DNA of 64,000 nt from Melieria omissa. Its lineage: Eukaryota; Arthropoda; Insecta; Diptera; Ulidiidae. The translations under genes and the position numbers were made by a program. Every line of letters starts with the position of its first letter. The stretch's first letter is position 1. This document shows, piece after piece, positions 1-13,071 of the stretch. The notes below the pieces were generated by a model. The model worked only from the letters and a program-made list of their open reading frames with translations. It made no database searches and was not told the origin of the DNA. The stretch lies in the NCBI GenBank assembly GCA_963971225.1, contig CAXARI010000079.1, positions 1,116,001-1,180,000 on the forward strand, written 5' to 3'.

Positions 1-682
1 TGCAAAATCGATAAAATGCTTGTAAAATATAATGATTCTAGGTATATAGAAAAAATAATAACCTTAAAACCTAGCTGGAGTTTTGAGCTTTCATAAATGG
101 GGTCAATCTTCTCGCTATCTCAAATAATGCAGGAGAATTTCGTTGTGGCAAAGTGATATCGACCACATGATACATCTATATCAGGGGTGCCCAAAATATT
201 CTTATGGAAAAGCAAAAACCAATACATGTAAAGTTGACCAAAAAAATGCAAACAAATTATTTAATTAATTGAATTAGTTGAAAGCACATTGTGCATTTCG
301 CTTGACCCTTAAAATTATAAGTGAAAAAAATATAATGTTCCCATTTGTCATTGCCGAAAGGCCAACCAATTGCCAAAACAAAAACTACAACAACAAAAGC
401 ATCTAATTTTTTTTCATGCATACAATTTCTTGAGGCAACAAAACAAAAATCCGCGCAGCCCCCACACGTGTTGCTTCGTTGCTGTCACAACAACGACTGA
501 TTGAAAGAATGCACCTCTGATCTATATAATCAATCAAATGCTTGTGGAACCTAAGTACGCACAATCACTTTAATCAAAATGGCGTCAAAATTAAGCCAGA
601 GTGACCACCTTTCACCAATTTGGTAAATAAAAAAAATATCCCACCGCCAGCATGATCGAAATTATGGCTGTTCAATCTCGAC

Positions 683-708
683 CCGTTAACGGATTTTAAT
701 AATATTAT
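683..708. other. Two adjacent perfect palindromes conserved in satellite units (representative)
   Basis: CCGTTAACGG (683-692) and ATAATATTAT (699-708) are each perfect 10-bp palindromes separated by six bases, just before subunit 1. The pair is kept in almost all units that retain this region; rare exceptions are a G-to-T change near 17671 and 39780 and a G-to-C change near 36914. Function unknown. Confidence 0.7.
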
Positions 709-1454
709 GCCTTATTATTTAGCTAGACTCGTATGCTTTCTATAATGGTATCAATCATCCTACTATACCCCAAGGTTCGAAAGCAAATCGATTTGGAACG
801 GTGACTTTGAAAAAATTGCTACTTGGGTGCAACCACTAAAATGCTTGTCAACACCAAATGCATAAGTGCATATTAATAATTGACCCCTTAAAATTTAGCC
901 AGAGTCTTATGCTTTCTATATTGGTCCCTACCTTTTCATTATCCGTCAGGAATAATGAGCATATCGATGCGCAAGGATAACATTGAAAAACTGCCTATTA
1001 CAAAATACACACTCACCACTAAAGTGCTTATAGATTCCAAACGGTATGGGTTACGTTAATAAAAACCCCTTAAAATGTAGCTAGAGATTGCAGCTTTATC
1101 AAATTAAATCAATAATTTGATTACTATTCCGCAATCATGAACAGATCGATGCGCAAAAGTGACATTAAATGGCTGCCTACTGCAAAATCGATAAAATGCT
1201 TGTAAAATATGATGATTCTAGGTTTATAGAAAAAATAATAACCTTAAAACCTAGCTGGAGTTTTGAGCTTTCATAAATGGGGTCAATCTTCTCGCTATCT
1301 CAGATAATGCAGGAGAATTTCGTTGTGGAAAAGTGATATCGACCACATGATACATCTATATCAGGGGTGCCCAAAATATTCTTATGGAAAAGCAAAAACC
1401 AATACATGTAAAGTTGCCCAAAAAATGCAAACAAATTATTTAATTAATTGAATT

Positions 1455-1777
1455 AGTTGAAAGCACATTGTGCATTTCGCTTGACCCTTAAAATGATAAG
1501 TGAAAAAAATATAATGTTCCCATTTGTCATTGCCGAAAGGCCAACCAATCGCCAACACAAAAAAGCATACACACAAAAACTACAACAACAAAAGCATCTA
1601 ATTTTTTTTCATACATACAATTTCTTGAGGCAACAAAACAAAAATCCGCGCAACCCCCACACGTGTTGCTTCGTTGCTGTCACAACAACGACTGATTGAA
1701 AGAATGCACCTCTGATCTATATAACCAATCAAATGCTTGTGCAACCTAAGTATGCACAATCACTTTAATCAAAATGG
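1455..1777. other. Non-subunit block of the satellite unit, with 17-bp indel (representative)
   Basis: This part of the unit does not follow the CCTTA subunit pattern and is less AT-rich in places. It holds a CAA/ACA-rich tract, an eight-T run, a CACACGTG E-box and a TATATAA motif. The 17-bp indel lies here: long copies have an extra AAGCATACACACA-type stretch between two ACAAAAA repeats, short copies lack it, as expected from slippage or deletion between short direct repeats. This indel explains the 1180 versus 1197 bp unit classes. An open frame of 80 codons crosses the block in long copies but is broken in many units. Confidence 0.6.
1718..1724 (+). promoter_or_regulatory. TATA-like motif repeated in most satellite units (representative)
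   Basis: TATATAA followed directly by CCAATC; a CACGTG E-box lies about 55 bp upstream and a TCACTTT initiator-like word about 45 bp downstream. The same arrangement is kept in most units (for example 5284 and 8853); a few copies change it to TACATAA (near 6475, 10035 and 58350). It could drive satellite transcription, but TATA-like words are expected by chance in AT-rich DNA. Confidence 0.3.
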
Positions 1778-1903
1778 CGTCAAAATTAAGCCAGAGTGAC
1801 CACCTTTCACCAATTTGGTAAATAAAAAAATATCCCACCGCCAGCATGATCGAAATTATGGCTGTTCAATCTCGACCCGTTAACGGATTTTAATAATATT
1901 ATG

Positions 1904-2610
1904 CCTTATTATTTAGCTAGACTCGTATGCTTTCTATAATGGTATCAATCATCCTTCTATACCCCAAGGTTCGAAAGCAAATCGATTTGGAACGGTGACT
2001 TTGAAAAAATTGCTACTTGGGTGCAACCACTAAAATGCTTGTCAACACCAAATGCATAAGTGCATATTAATAATTGACCCCTTAAAATTTAGCCAGAGTC
2101 TTATGCTTTCTATATTGGTCCCTACCTTTTCATTATCCTTCAGGAATAATGAGCATATCGATGCGCAAGGATAACATTGAAAAACTGCCTATTACAAAAT
2201 ACACACTCACCACTAAAGTGCTTATAGATTCCAAACGGTATGGGTTACGTTAATAAAAAACCCCTTAAAATGTAGCTAGAGATTGCAGCTTTATCAAATT
2301 AAATCAATAATTTGATTACTATTCCGCAATCATGAACAGATCGATGCGCAAAGGTGACATTAAATGGCTGCCTACTGCAAAATCGATAAAATGCTTGTAA
2401 AATATGATGATTCTAGGTTTATAGAAAAAATAATAACCTTAAAACCTAGCTGGAGTTTTGAGCTTTCATAAATGGGGTCAATCTTCTCGCTATCTCAAAT
2501 AATGCAGGAGAATTTCGTTGTGGCAAAGTGATATCGACCACATGATACATCTATATCAGGGGTGCCCAAAATATTCTTATGGAAAAGCAAAAACCAATAC
2601 ATGTAAAGTT
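1904..2610. repeat. Four diverged ~180-bp subunits inside a satellite unit (representative)
   Basis: Shown for one unit. Subunits start at 1904 (176 bp), 2080 (183 bp), 2263 (174 bp) and 2437 (fading out near 2610). Each opens with CCTTA, three or four bases, then TAGC and a purine-rich GAGA-like stretch. Subunits 1 and 2 both continue into TATGCTTTCTATA. An ATCGAT-type core, a (C/T)TGC(C/T)TA motif and a TAAA(A/G)TGCTT motif recur at matching offsets in subunits 1-3. Subunit 4 keeps only the start and a weaker core. The 1.2-kb unit therefore looks like an older ~180-bp tandem repeat that later amplified as a block. Weaker traces occur near 2681 and 2959. Confidence 0.75.
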
Positions 2611-3554
2611 GCCCAAAAAATGCAAACAAATTATTTAATTAATTGAATTAGTTGAAAGCACATTGTGCATTTCGCTTGACCCTTAAAATTATAAGTGAAA
2701 AAAATATAATGTTCCCATTTGTCATTGCCGAAAGGCCAACCAATCGCCAAAACAAAAACTACAACAACAAAAGCATCTAATTTTTTTTCATACATACAAT
2801 TTCTTGAGGAAACAAAACAAAAATCCGCGCAGCCCCCACACGTGTTGCTTCGTTGCTGTCACAACAACGACTGATTGAAAGAATGCACCTCTGATCTATA
2901 TAACCAATCAAATGCTTGTGGAACCTAAGTACGCACAATCACTTTAATCAAAATGGCGTCAAAATTATGCCAGAGTGACCACCTTTCACCAATTTGGTAA
3001 ATAAAAAAATATCCCACCGCCAGCATGATCGAAATTATGGCTGTTCAATCTCGACCCGTTAACGGATTTTAATAATATTATGCCTTATTATTTAGCTAGA
3101 CTCGTATGCTTTCTATAATGGTATCAATCATCCTTCTATACCCCAAGGTTCGAAAGCAAATCGATTTGGAACGGTGACTTTGAAAAAATTGCTACTTGGG
3201 TGCAACCACTAAAATGCTTGTCAACACCAAATGCATAAGTGCATATTAATAATTGACCCCTTAAAATTTAGCCAGAGTCTTATGCTTTCTATATTGGTCC
3301 CTACCTTTTCATTATCCTTCAGGAATAATGAGCATATCGATGCGCAAGGATAACATTGAAAAACTGCCTATTACAAAATACACACTCACCACTAAAGTGC
3401 TTATAGATTCCAAACGGTATGGGTTACGTTAATAAAAAACCCCTTAAAATGTAGCTAGAGATTGCAGCTTTATCAAATTAAATCAATAATTTGATTACTA
3501 TTCCGCAATCATGAACAGATCGATGCGCAAAGGTGACATTAAATGGCTGCCTAC

Positions 3555-6500
3555 TGCAAAATCGATAAAATGCTTGCAAAATATGATGGTTCTAGGTTTA
3601 TAGAAAAAATAATAACCTTAAAACCTAGCTGGAGTTTTGAGCTTTCATAAATGGGGTCAATCTTCTCGCTATCTCAAATAATGAAGGAGAATTTCGTTGT
3701 GGCAAAGTGATATCGACCACATGATACATCTATATCAGGGGTGCCCAAAATATTCTTATGGAAAAGCAAAAACCAATACATGTAAAGTTGCCCAAAAAAT
3801 GCAAACAAATTATTTAATTAATTGAATTAGTTGAAAGCACATTGTGCATTTCGCTTGACCCTTAAAATTATAAGTGAAAAACATATTTGTCATTTGTCAT
3901 TGCCGAAAGGCCAACCAATCGCCAACACAAAAAAGCATACACACAAAAACTACAACAACAAAAGCATCTAATTTTTTTTCATACATACAATTTCTTGAGG
4001 CAACAAAACAAAAATCCGCGCAGCCCCCACACGTGTTGCTTCGTTGCTGTCACAACAACGACTGATTGAAAGAATGCACCTCTGATCTATATAACCAATC
4101 AAATGCTTGTGGAACCTAAGTACGCACAATCACCTTAATCAAAATGGCGTCAAAATTAAGCCAGAGTGACCACCTTTCACCAATTTGGTAAATAAAAAAA
4201 ATATCCCACCGCCAGCATGATCGAAATTATGGCTGTTCAATCTCGACCCGTTAACGGATTTTAATAATATTATGCCTTATTATTTAGCTAGACTCGTATG
4301 CTTTCTATAATGGTATCAATCATCCTTCTATACCCCAAGGTTCGAAAGCAAATCGATTTGGAACGGTGACTTTGAAAAAATTGCTACTTGGGTGCAACCA
4401 CTAAAATGCTTGTCAACACCAAATGCATAAGTGCATATTAATAGTTGACCCCTTAAAATTTAGCCAGAGTCTTATGCTTTCTATATTGGTCCCTACCTTT
4501 TCATTATCCTTCAGGACTAATGAGCATATCGATGCGCAAGGATAACATTGAAAAACTGCCTATTACAAAATACACACTCACCACTAAAGTGCTTATAGAT
4601 TCCAAACGGTATGGGTTACGTTAATAAAAAACCCCTTAAAATGTAGCTAGAGATTGCAGCTTTATCAAATTAAATCAATAATTTGATTGCTATTAGGCAA
4701 TCATGAACAGATCGATGCGCAAAAGTGACATTAAATGGCTGCCTACTGCAAAATCGATAAAATGCTTGTAAAATATGATGATTCTAGGTTTATAGAAAAA
4801 ATAATAACCTTAAAACCTAGCTGGAGTTTTGAGCTTTCATAAATGGGGTCAATCTTCTCGCTATCTCAAATAATGAAGGAGAATTTCGTTGTGGCAAAGT
4901 GATATCGACCACATGATACATCTATATCAGGGGTGCCCAAAATATTCTTATGGAAAAGCAAAAACCAATACATGTAAAGTTGCCCAAAAAATGCAAACAA
5001 ATTATTTAATTAATTGAATTAGTTGAAAGCACAGTGTGCATTTCGCTTGACCCTTAAAATTATAAGTGAAAAACATATTATGTTCCCATTTGTCATTGCC
5101 GAAAGGCCAACCAATCGCCAACACAAAAAAGCATACACACAAAAACTACAACAACAAAAGCATCTAATTTTTTTTCATACATACAATTTCTTGAGGCAAC
5201 AAAACAAAAATCCGCGCAGCCCCCACACGTGTTGCTTCGTTGCTGTCACAACAACGACTGATTGAAAGAATGCACCTCTGATCTATATAACCAATCAAAT
5301 GCTTGTGGAACCTAAGTACGCACAATCACTTTAATCAAAATGGCGTCAAAATTAAGCCAGAGTGACCACCTTTCACCAATTTGGTAAATAAAAAAAATAT
5401 CCCACCGCCAGCATGATCGAAATTATGGCTGTTCAATCTCGACCCGTTAACGGATTTTAATAATATTATGCCTTATTATTTAGCTAGACTCGTATGCTTT
5501 CTATAATGGTATCAATCATCCTTCTATACCCCAAGGTTCGAAAGCAAATCGATTTGGAACGGTGACTTTGAAAAAATTGCTACTTGGGTGCAACCACTAA
5601 AATGCTTGTCAACACCAAATGCATAAGTGCATATTAATAATTGACCCCTTAAAATTTAGCCAGAGTCTTATGCTTTCTATATTGGTCCCTACCTTTTCAT
5701 TATCCTTCAGGAATAATGAGCATATCGATGCGCAAGGATAACATTGAAAAACTGCCTATTACAAAATACACACTCACCACTAAAGTGCTTATAGATTCCA
5801 AACGGTATGGGTTACGTTAATAAAAAACCCCTTAAAATGTAGCTAGAGATTGCAGCTTTATCAAATTAAATCAATAATTTGATTGCTATTAGGCAATCAT
5901 GAACAGATCGATGCGCAAAAGTGACATTAAATGGCTGCCTACTGCAAAATCGATAAAATGCTTGTAAAATATAATGATTCTAGGTATATAGAAAAAATAA
6001 TAACCTTAAAACCTAGCTGGAGTTTTGAGCTTTCATAAATGGGGTCAATCTTCTCGCTATCTCAAATAATGCAGGAGAATTTCGTTGTGGCAAAGTGATA
6101 TTGACCACATGATACATCTATATCAGGGGTGCCCAAAATATTCTTATGGAAAAGCAAAAACCAATACATGTAAAGTTGACCAAAAAAATGCAAACAAATT
6201 ATTTAATTAATTGAATTAGTTGAAAGCACATTGTGCATTTCGCTTGACCCTTAAAATTATAAGTGAAAAAAATATAATGTTCCCATTTGTCATTGCCGAA
6301 AGGCCAACCAATTGCCAAAACAAAAACTACAACAACAAAAGCATCTAATTTTTTTTCATGCATACAATTTCTTGAGGCAACAAAACAAAAATCCGCGCAG
6401 CCCCCACACGTGTTGCTTCGTTGCTGTCACAACAACGACTGATTGAAAGAATGCACCTCTGATCTACATAATCAATCAAATGCTTGTGGAACCTAAGTAC

Positions 6501-7123
6501 GCACAATCACTTTAATCAAAATGGCGTCAAAATTAAGCCAGAGTGACCACCTTTCACCAATTTGGTAAATAAAAAAAATATCCCACCGCCAGCATGATCG
6601 AAATTATGGCTGTTAAATCTCGACCCGTTAACGGATTTTAATAATATTGTGCCTTATGATTTAGCTAGACTCGTATGCTTTCTATAATGGTATCAATCAT
6701 CCTTCTATACCCCAAGGTTCGAAAGCAAATCGATTTGGAACGGTGACTTTGAAAAAATTGCTACTTGGGTGCAACCACTAAAATGCTTGTCAACACCAAA
6801 TGCATAAGTGCATATTAATAATTGACCCCTTAAAATTTAGCCAGAGTCTTATGCTTTCTATATTGGTCCCTACCTTTTCATTATCCTTCAGGAATAATGA
6901 GCATATCGATGCGCAAGGATAACATTGAAAAACTGCCTATTACAAAATACACACTCACCACTAAAGTGCTTATAGATTCCAAACGGTGTGGGTTACGTTA
7001 ATAAAAAACCCCTTAAAATGTAGCTAGAGATTGCAGCTTTATCAAATTAAATCAATAATTTGATTACTATTCCGCAATCATGAACAGATCGATGCGCAAA
7101 GGTGACATTAAATGGCTGCCTAC
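3555..7123. repeat. 3.57-kb trimer higher-order repeat, copy 1
   Basis: Three units (starts 3555, 4747, 5943; 1192, 1196 and 1181 bp). The first has a small deletion giving the AAACATATTTG variant, the second the ACAGTGTGC variant, the third the short indel allele with CAATTGCC. The same three types recur in the same order in the next 3.57 kb. Confidence 0.92.
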
Positions 7124-10100
7124 TGCAAAATCGATAAAATGCTTGCAAAATATGATGGTTCTAGGTTTATAGAAAAAATAATAACCTTAAAACCTAGCTG
7201 GAGTTTTGAGCTTTCATAAATGGGGTCAATCTTCTCGCTATCTCAAATAATGAAGGAGAATTTCGTTGTGGCAAAGTGATATCGACCACATGATACATCT
7301 ATATCAGGGGTGCCCAAAATATTCTTATGGAAAAGCAAAAACCAATACATGTAAAGTTGCCCAAAAAATGCAAACAAATTATTTAATTAATTGAATTAGT
7401 TGAAAGCACATTGTGCATTTCGCTTGACCCTTAAAATTATAAGTGAAAAACATATTTGTCATTTGTCATTGCCGAAAGGCCAACCAATCGCCAACACAAA
7501 AAAGCATACACACAAAAACTACAACAACAAAAGCATCTAATTTTTTTTCATACATACAATTTCTTGAGGCAACAAAACAAAAATCCGCGCAGCCCCCACA
7601 CGTGTTGCTTCGTTGCTGTCACAACAACGACTGATTGAAAGAATGCACCTCTGATCTATATAACCAATCAAATGCTTGTGGAACCTAAGTACGCACAATC
7701 ACCTTAATCAAAATGGCGTCAAAATTAAGCCAGAGTGACCACCTTTCACCAATTTGGTAAATAAAAAAAATATCCCACCGCCAGCATGATCGAAATTATG
7801 GCTGTTCAATCTCGACCCGTTAACGGATTTTAATAATATTATGCCTTATTATTTAGCTAGACTCGTATGCTTTCTATAATGGTATCAATCATCCTTCTAT
7901 ACCCCAAGGTTCGAAAGCAAATCGATTTGGAACGGTGACTTTGAAATAATTGCTACTTGGGTGCAACCACTAAAATGCTTGTCAACACCAAATGCATAAG
8001 TGCATATTAATAGTTGACCCCTTAAAATTTAGCCAGAGTCTTATGCTTTCTATATTGGTCCCTACCTTTTCATTATCCTTCAGGACTAATGAGCATATCG
8101 ATGCGCAAGGATAACATTGAAAAACTGCCTATTACAAAATACACACTCACCACTAAAGTGCTTATAGATTCCAAACGGTATGGGTTACGTTAATAAAAAA
8201 CCCCTTAAAATGTAGCTAGAGATTGCAGCTTTATCAAATTAAATCAATAATTTGATTGCTATTAGGCAATCATGAACAGATCGATGCGCAAAAGTGACAT
8301 TAAATGGCTGCCTACTGCAAAATCGATAAAATGCTTGTAAAATATGATGATTCTAGGTTTATAGAAAAAATAATAACCTTAAAACCTAGCTGGAGTTTTG
8401 AGCTTTCATAAATGGGGTCAATCTTCTCGCTATCTCAAATAATGAAGGAGAATTTCGTTGTGGCAAAGTGATATCGACCACATGATACATCTATATCAGG
8501 GGTGCCCAAAATATTCTTATGGAAAAGCAAAAACCAATACATGTAAAGTTGCCCAAAAAATGCAAACAAATTATTTAATTAATTGAATTAGTTGAAAGCA
8601 CAGTGTGCATTTCGCTTGACCCTTAAAATTATAAGTGAAAAACATATTATGTTCCCATTTGTCATTGCCGAAAGGCCAACCAATCGCCAACACAAAAAAG
8701 CATACACACAAAAACTACAACAACAAAAGCATCTAATTTTTTTTCATACATACAATTTCTTGAGGCAACAAAACAAAAATCCGCGCAGCCCCCACACGTG
8801 TTGCTTCGTTGCTGTCACAACAACGACTGATTGAAAGAATGCACCTCTGATCTATATAACCAATCAAATGCTTGTGGAACCTAAGTACGCACAATCACTT
8901 TAATCAAAATGGCGTCAAAATTAAGCCAGAGTGACCACCTTTCACCAATTTGGTAAATAAAAAAAATATCCCACCGCCAGCATGATCGAAATTATGGCTG
9001 TTCAATCTCGACCCGTTAACGGATTTTAATAATATTATGCCTTATTATTTAGCTAGACTCGTATGCTTTCTATAATGGTATCAATCATCCTTCTATACCC
9101 CAAGGTTCGAAAGCAAATCGATTTGGAACGGTGACTTTGAAAAAATTGCTACTTGGGTGCAACCACTAAAATGCTTGTCAACACCAAATGCATAAGTGCA
9201 TATTAATAATTGACCCCTTAAAATTTAGCCAGAGTCTTATGCTTTCTATATTGGTCCCTACCTTTTCATTATCCTTCAGGAATAATGAGCATATCGATGC
9301 GCAAGGATAACATTGAAAAACTGCCTATTACAAAATACACACTCACCACTAAAGTGCTTATAGATTCCAAACGGTATGGGTTACGTTAATAAAAAACCAC
9401 TTAAAATGTAGCTAGAGATTGCAGCTTTATCAAATTAAATCAATAATTTGATTGCTATTAGGCAATCATGAACAGATCGATGCGCAAAAGTGACATTAAA
9501 TGGCTGCCTACTGCAAAATCGATAAAATGCTTGTAAAATATAATGATTCTAGGTATATAGAAAAAATAATAACCTTAAAACCTAGCTGGAGTTTTGAGCT
9601 TTCATAAATGGGGTCAATCTTCTCGCTATCTCAAATAATGCAGGAGAATTTCGTTGTGGCAAAGTGATATCGACCACATGATACATCTATATCAGGGGTG
9701 CCCAAAATATTCTTATGGAAAAGCAAAAACCAATACATGTAAAGTTGACCAAAAAAATGCAAACAAATTATTTAATTAATTGAATTAGTTGAAAGCACAT
9801 TGTGCATTTCGCTTGACCCTTAAAATTATAAGTGAAAAAAATATAATGTTCCCATTTGTCATTGCCGAAAGGCCAACCAATTGCCAAAACAAAAACTACA
9901 ACAACAAAAGCATCTAATTTTTTTTCATGCATACAATTTCTTGAGGCAACAAAACAAAAATCCGCGCAGCCCCCACACGTGTTGCTTCGTTGCTGTCACA
10001 ACAACGACTGATTGAAAGAATGCACCTCTGATCTACATAATCAATCAAATGCTTGTGGAACCTAAGTACGCACAATCACTTTAATCAAAATGGCGTCAAA

Positions 10101-10693
10101 ATTAAGCCAGAGTGACCACCTTTCACCAATTTGGTAAATAAAAAAAATATCCCACCGCCAGCATGATCGAAATTATGGCTGTTAAATCTCGACCCGTTAA
10201 CGGATTTTAATAATATTGTGCCTTATGATTTAGCTAGACTCGTATGCTTTCTATAATGGTATCAATCATCCTTCTATACCCCAAGGTTCGAAAGCAAATC
10301 GATTTGGAACGGTGACTTTGAAAAAATTGCTACTTGGGTGCAACCACTAAAATGCTTGTCAACACCAAATGCATAAGTGCATATTAATAATTGACCCCTT
10401 AAAATTTAGCCAGAGTCTTATGCTTTCTATATTGGTCCCTACCTTTTCATTGTCCTTCAGGAATAATGAGCATATCGATGCGCAAGGATAACATTGAAAA
10501 ACTGCCTATTACAAAATACACACTCACCACTAAAGTGCTTATAGATTCCAAACGGTATGGGTTACGTTAATAAAAAAACCCCTTAAAATGTAGCTAGAGA
10601 TTGCAGATTTATCAAATTAAATCAATAATTTGATTACTATTAGGCAATCATGAACAGATCGATGCGCAAAAGTGACATTAAATGGCTGCCTAC
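7124..10693. repeat. 3.57-kb trimer higher-order repeat, copy 2
   Basis: Units start at 7124, 8316 and 9512 (1192, 1196 and 1182 bp). They match the units at 3555, 4747 and 5943 one for one, with only scattered single-base differences noticed, for example A versus T near 7946 and C versus T near 6100/9669. This indicates recent duplication of a three-unit block. Confidence 0.92.
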
Positions 10694-13071
10694 TGCAAAA
10701 TCGATAAAATGCTTGTAAAATATGATGATTCTAGGTTTATAGAAAAAATAATAACCTTAAAACCTAGCTGGAGTTTTGAGCTTTCATAAATGGGGTCAAT
10801 CTTCTCGCTATCTCAAATAATGCAGGAGAATTTCGTTGTGGAAAAGTGATATCGACCAAATGATACATCTACATCACGGGTGCCCAAAATCTTCTTATGG
10901 AAAAGCAAAAGCCAATACATGTAAAGTTGCCCAAAAGAATGCAAACAAATGATTTAATTAATTGAATTAGTTGAAAGCACATTGTGCATTTCGCTTGACC
11001 CTTAAAATTTTAAGTGAAAAAAATATAATGCTCCCATTTGTCATTGCCGAAAGGCCAACCAATAGCCAAAACAAAAACTACAACAACAAAAGCATCTAAT
11101 TTTTTTTCATACATACAATTTCTTGAGGCAACAAAACAAAAATCCGCGCAGCCCCCACACGTGTTCCTTCGTTGCTGTCACAACAACGACTGATTGAAAG
11201 AATGCTCCTCTGATCTATATAATCAATCAAATGCTTGTGGAACCTAAGCACGCACAATCACTTTAATCAAAATGGCGTCAAATTAAGCCAGAGTGACCAC
11301 GTTTCACCAATTTGGTAAATAAAAAACATATCCCCCCGGTAGCATGATCGAAATTATGGCTGTTAAATCTCGATCCGTTAACGGATTTTAATAATATTAT
11401 GTCTTATTATTTAGCTAGACTCGTATGCTTTCTATAATGGTATCAATCATCCTTCTATACCCCAAGGTTCGAAAGCAAATCGATTTGGAACGGTGACTTT
11501 GAAAAAATTGCTACTTGGGTGCAACCACTAAAATGCTTGTCAACACCAAATGCATAAGTGCATATTAATAATTGACCCCTTAAAATTTAGCCAGAGTCTT
11601 ATGCTTTCTATATTGGTCCCTAACTTTTCATTATCCTTCAGGAATAATGAGCATATCGATGCGCAAGGATAACATTGAAAAACTGCCTATTACAAAATAC
11701 ACACTCACCACTAAAGTGCTTATAGATTCCAAACGGTATGGGTTACGTTAATAAAAAACCCCTTAAAATGTAGCTAGAGATTGCAGCTTTATCAAATTAA
11801 ATCAATAATTTGATTACTATTAGGCAATCATGAACAGATCGATGCGCAAGAGTGACATTAAATGGCTGCCTACTGCAAAATCGATAAAATGCTTGTAAAA
11901 TATGATGATTCTAGGTTTATAGAAAAAAGAATAACCTTAAAACCTAGCTGGAGTTTTGAGCTTTCATAAATGGGGTCAATCTTCTCGCTATCTCAGATAA
12001 TGCAGGAGAATTTCGTTGTGGAAAAGTGATATCGACCACATGATACATCTATATCAGGGGTGCCCAAAATCTTCTTATGGAAAAGCAAAAACCAATACAT
12101 GTAAAGTTGCCCAAAAAAAATGCAAACAAATTATTTAATTAATTGAATTAGTTGAAAGCACATTGTGCATTTCGCTTGACCCTTAAAATTATAAGTGAAA
12201 AAAATATTATGTTCCCATTTGTCATTGCCGAAAGGCCAACCAATCGCCAACACAAAAAAGCATACACACAAAAACTACAACAACAAAAGCATCTAATTTT
12301 TTTTCATACATACAATTTCTTGAGGCAACAAAACAAAAATCCGCGCAGCCCCCACACGTGTTGCTTCGTTGCTGTCACAACAACGACTGATTGAAAGAAT
12401 GCACCTCTGATCTATATAACCAATCAAATGCTTGTGCAACCTAAGTACGCACAATCAATTTAATCAAAATGGCGTCAAAATTAAGCCAGAGTGACCACCT
12501 TTCACCAATTTGGTAAATAAAAAAAATATCCCACCGGCAGCATGATCGAAATTATGGCTGTTAAATCTCGACCCGTTAACGGATTTTAATAATATTATGC
12601 CTTTTGATTTAGCTAGACTCGTATGCTTTCTATAATGGTATCAATCATCCTTCTATACCCCAAGGTTCGAAAGCAAATCGATTTGGAACGGTGACTTTGA
12701 AAAAATTGCTACTTGGGTGCAACCACTAAAATGCTTGTCAACACCAAATGCATAAGTGCATATTAATAATTGACCCCTTAAAATTTAGCCAGAGTCTTAT
12801 GCTTTCTATATTGGTCCCTACCTTTTCATTATCTTTCAGGAATAATGATCATATCGATGCGCAAGGATAACATTGAAAAACTGCCTATTACAAAATACAC
12901 ACTCACCACTAAAGTGCTTATAGATTCCAAACGGTATGGGCTACGTTGATAAAAAACCCCTTAAAATGTAGCTAGAGATTGCAGCTTTATCAAATTAAAT
13001 CAATAATTTGATTACTATTCGGCAATCATGAACAGATCGATGCGCACGAGTGACATTAAATGGCTGCCTAC
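10694..13071. repeat. Two standard satellite units (10694, 11874)
   Basis: Units of 1180 bp (short allele) and 1198 bp (long allele). The first is relatively divergent, with substitutions such as AATGCTCC and GAACCTAAGCACG that also mark the unit at 39093, so these two share ancestry though nearly 30 kb apart. Confidence 0.9.

Larger units (their letters stand above)
1..3554. repeat. Satellite units 1-3 (starts 1, 1181, 2376)
   Basis: Three standard units of 1180, 1195 and 1179 bp. The first and third carry the short allele of the 17-bp indel, the second the long allele. The unit at 1 has the same diagnostic variants as those at 5943 and 9512 (for example AGTTGACC before the A-tract and CATGCATACA instead of CATACATACA), so it probably belongs to the third position of the trimer repeat that follows. 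Confidence 0.9.

Noticed and set aside
1457..1699. Recurring 80-codon frame (start MKAHCAF) seen in many satellite units
   Set aside because: It repeats only because the DNA repeats. It is lost in short-allele units, cut by the CATACATAG change, shortened by small indels, and has low-complexity Q/K/T content; no sign of coding constraint.
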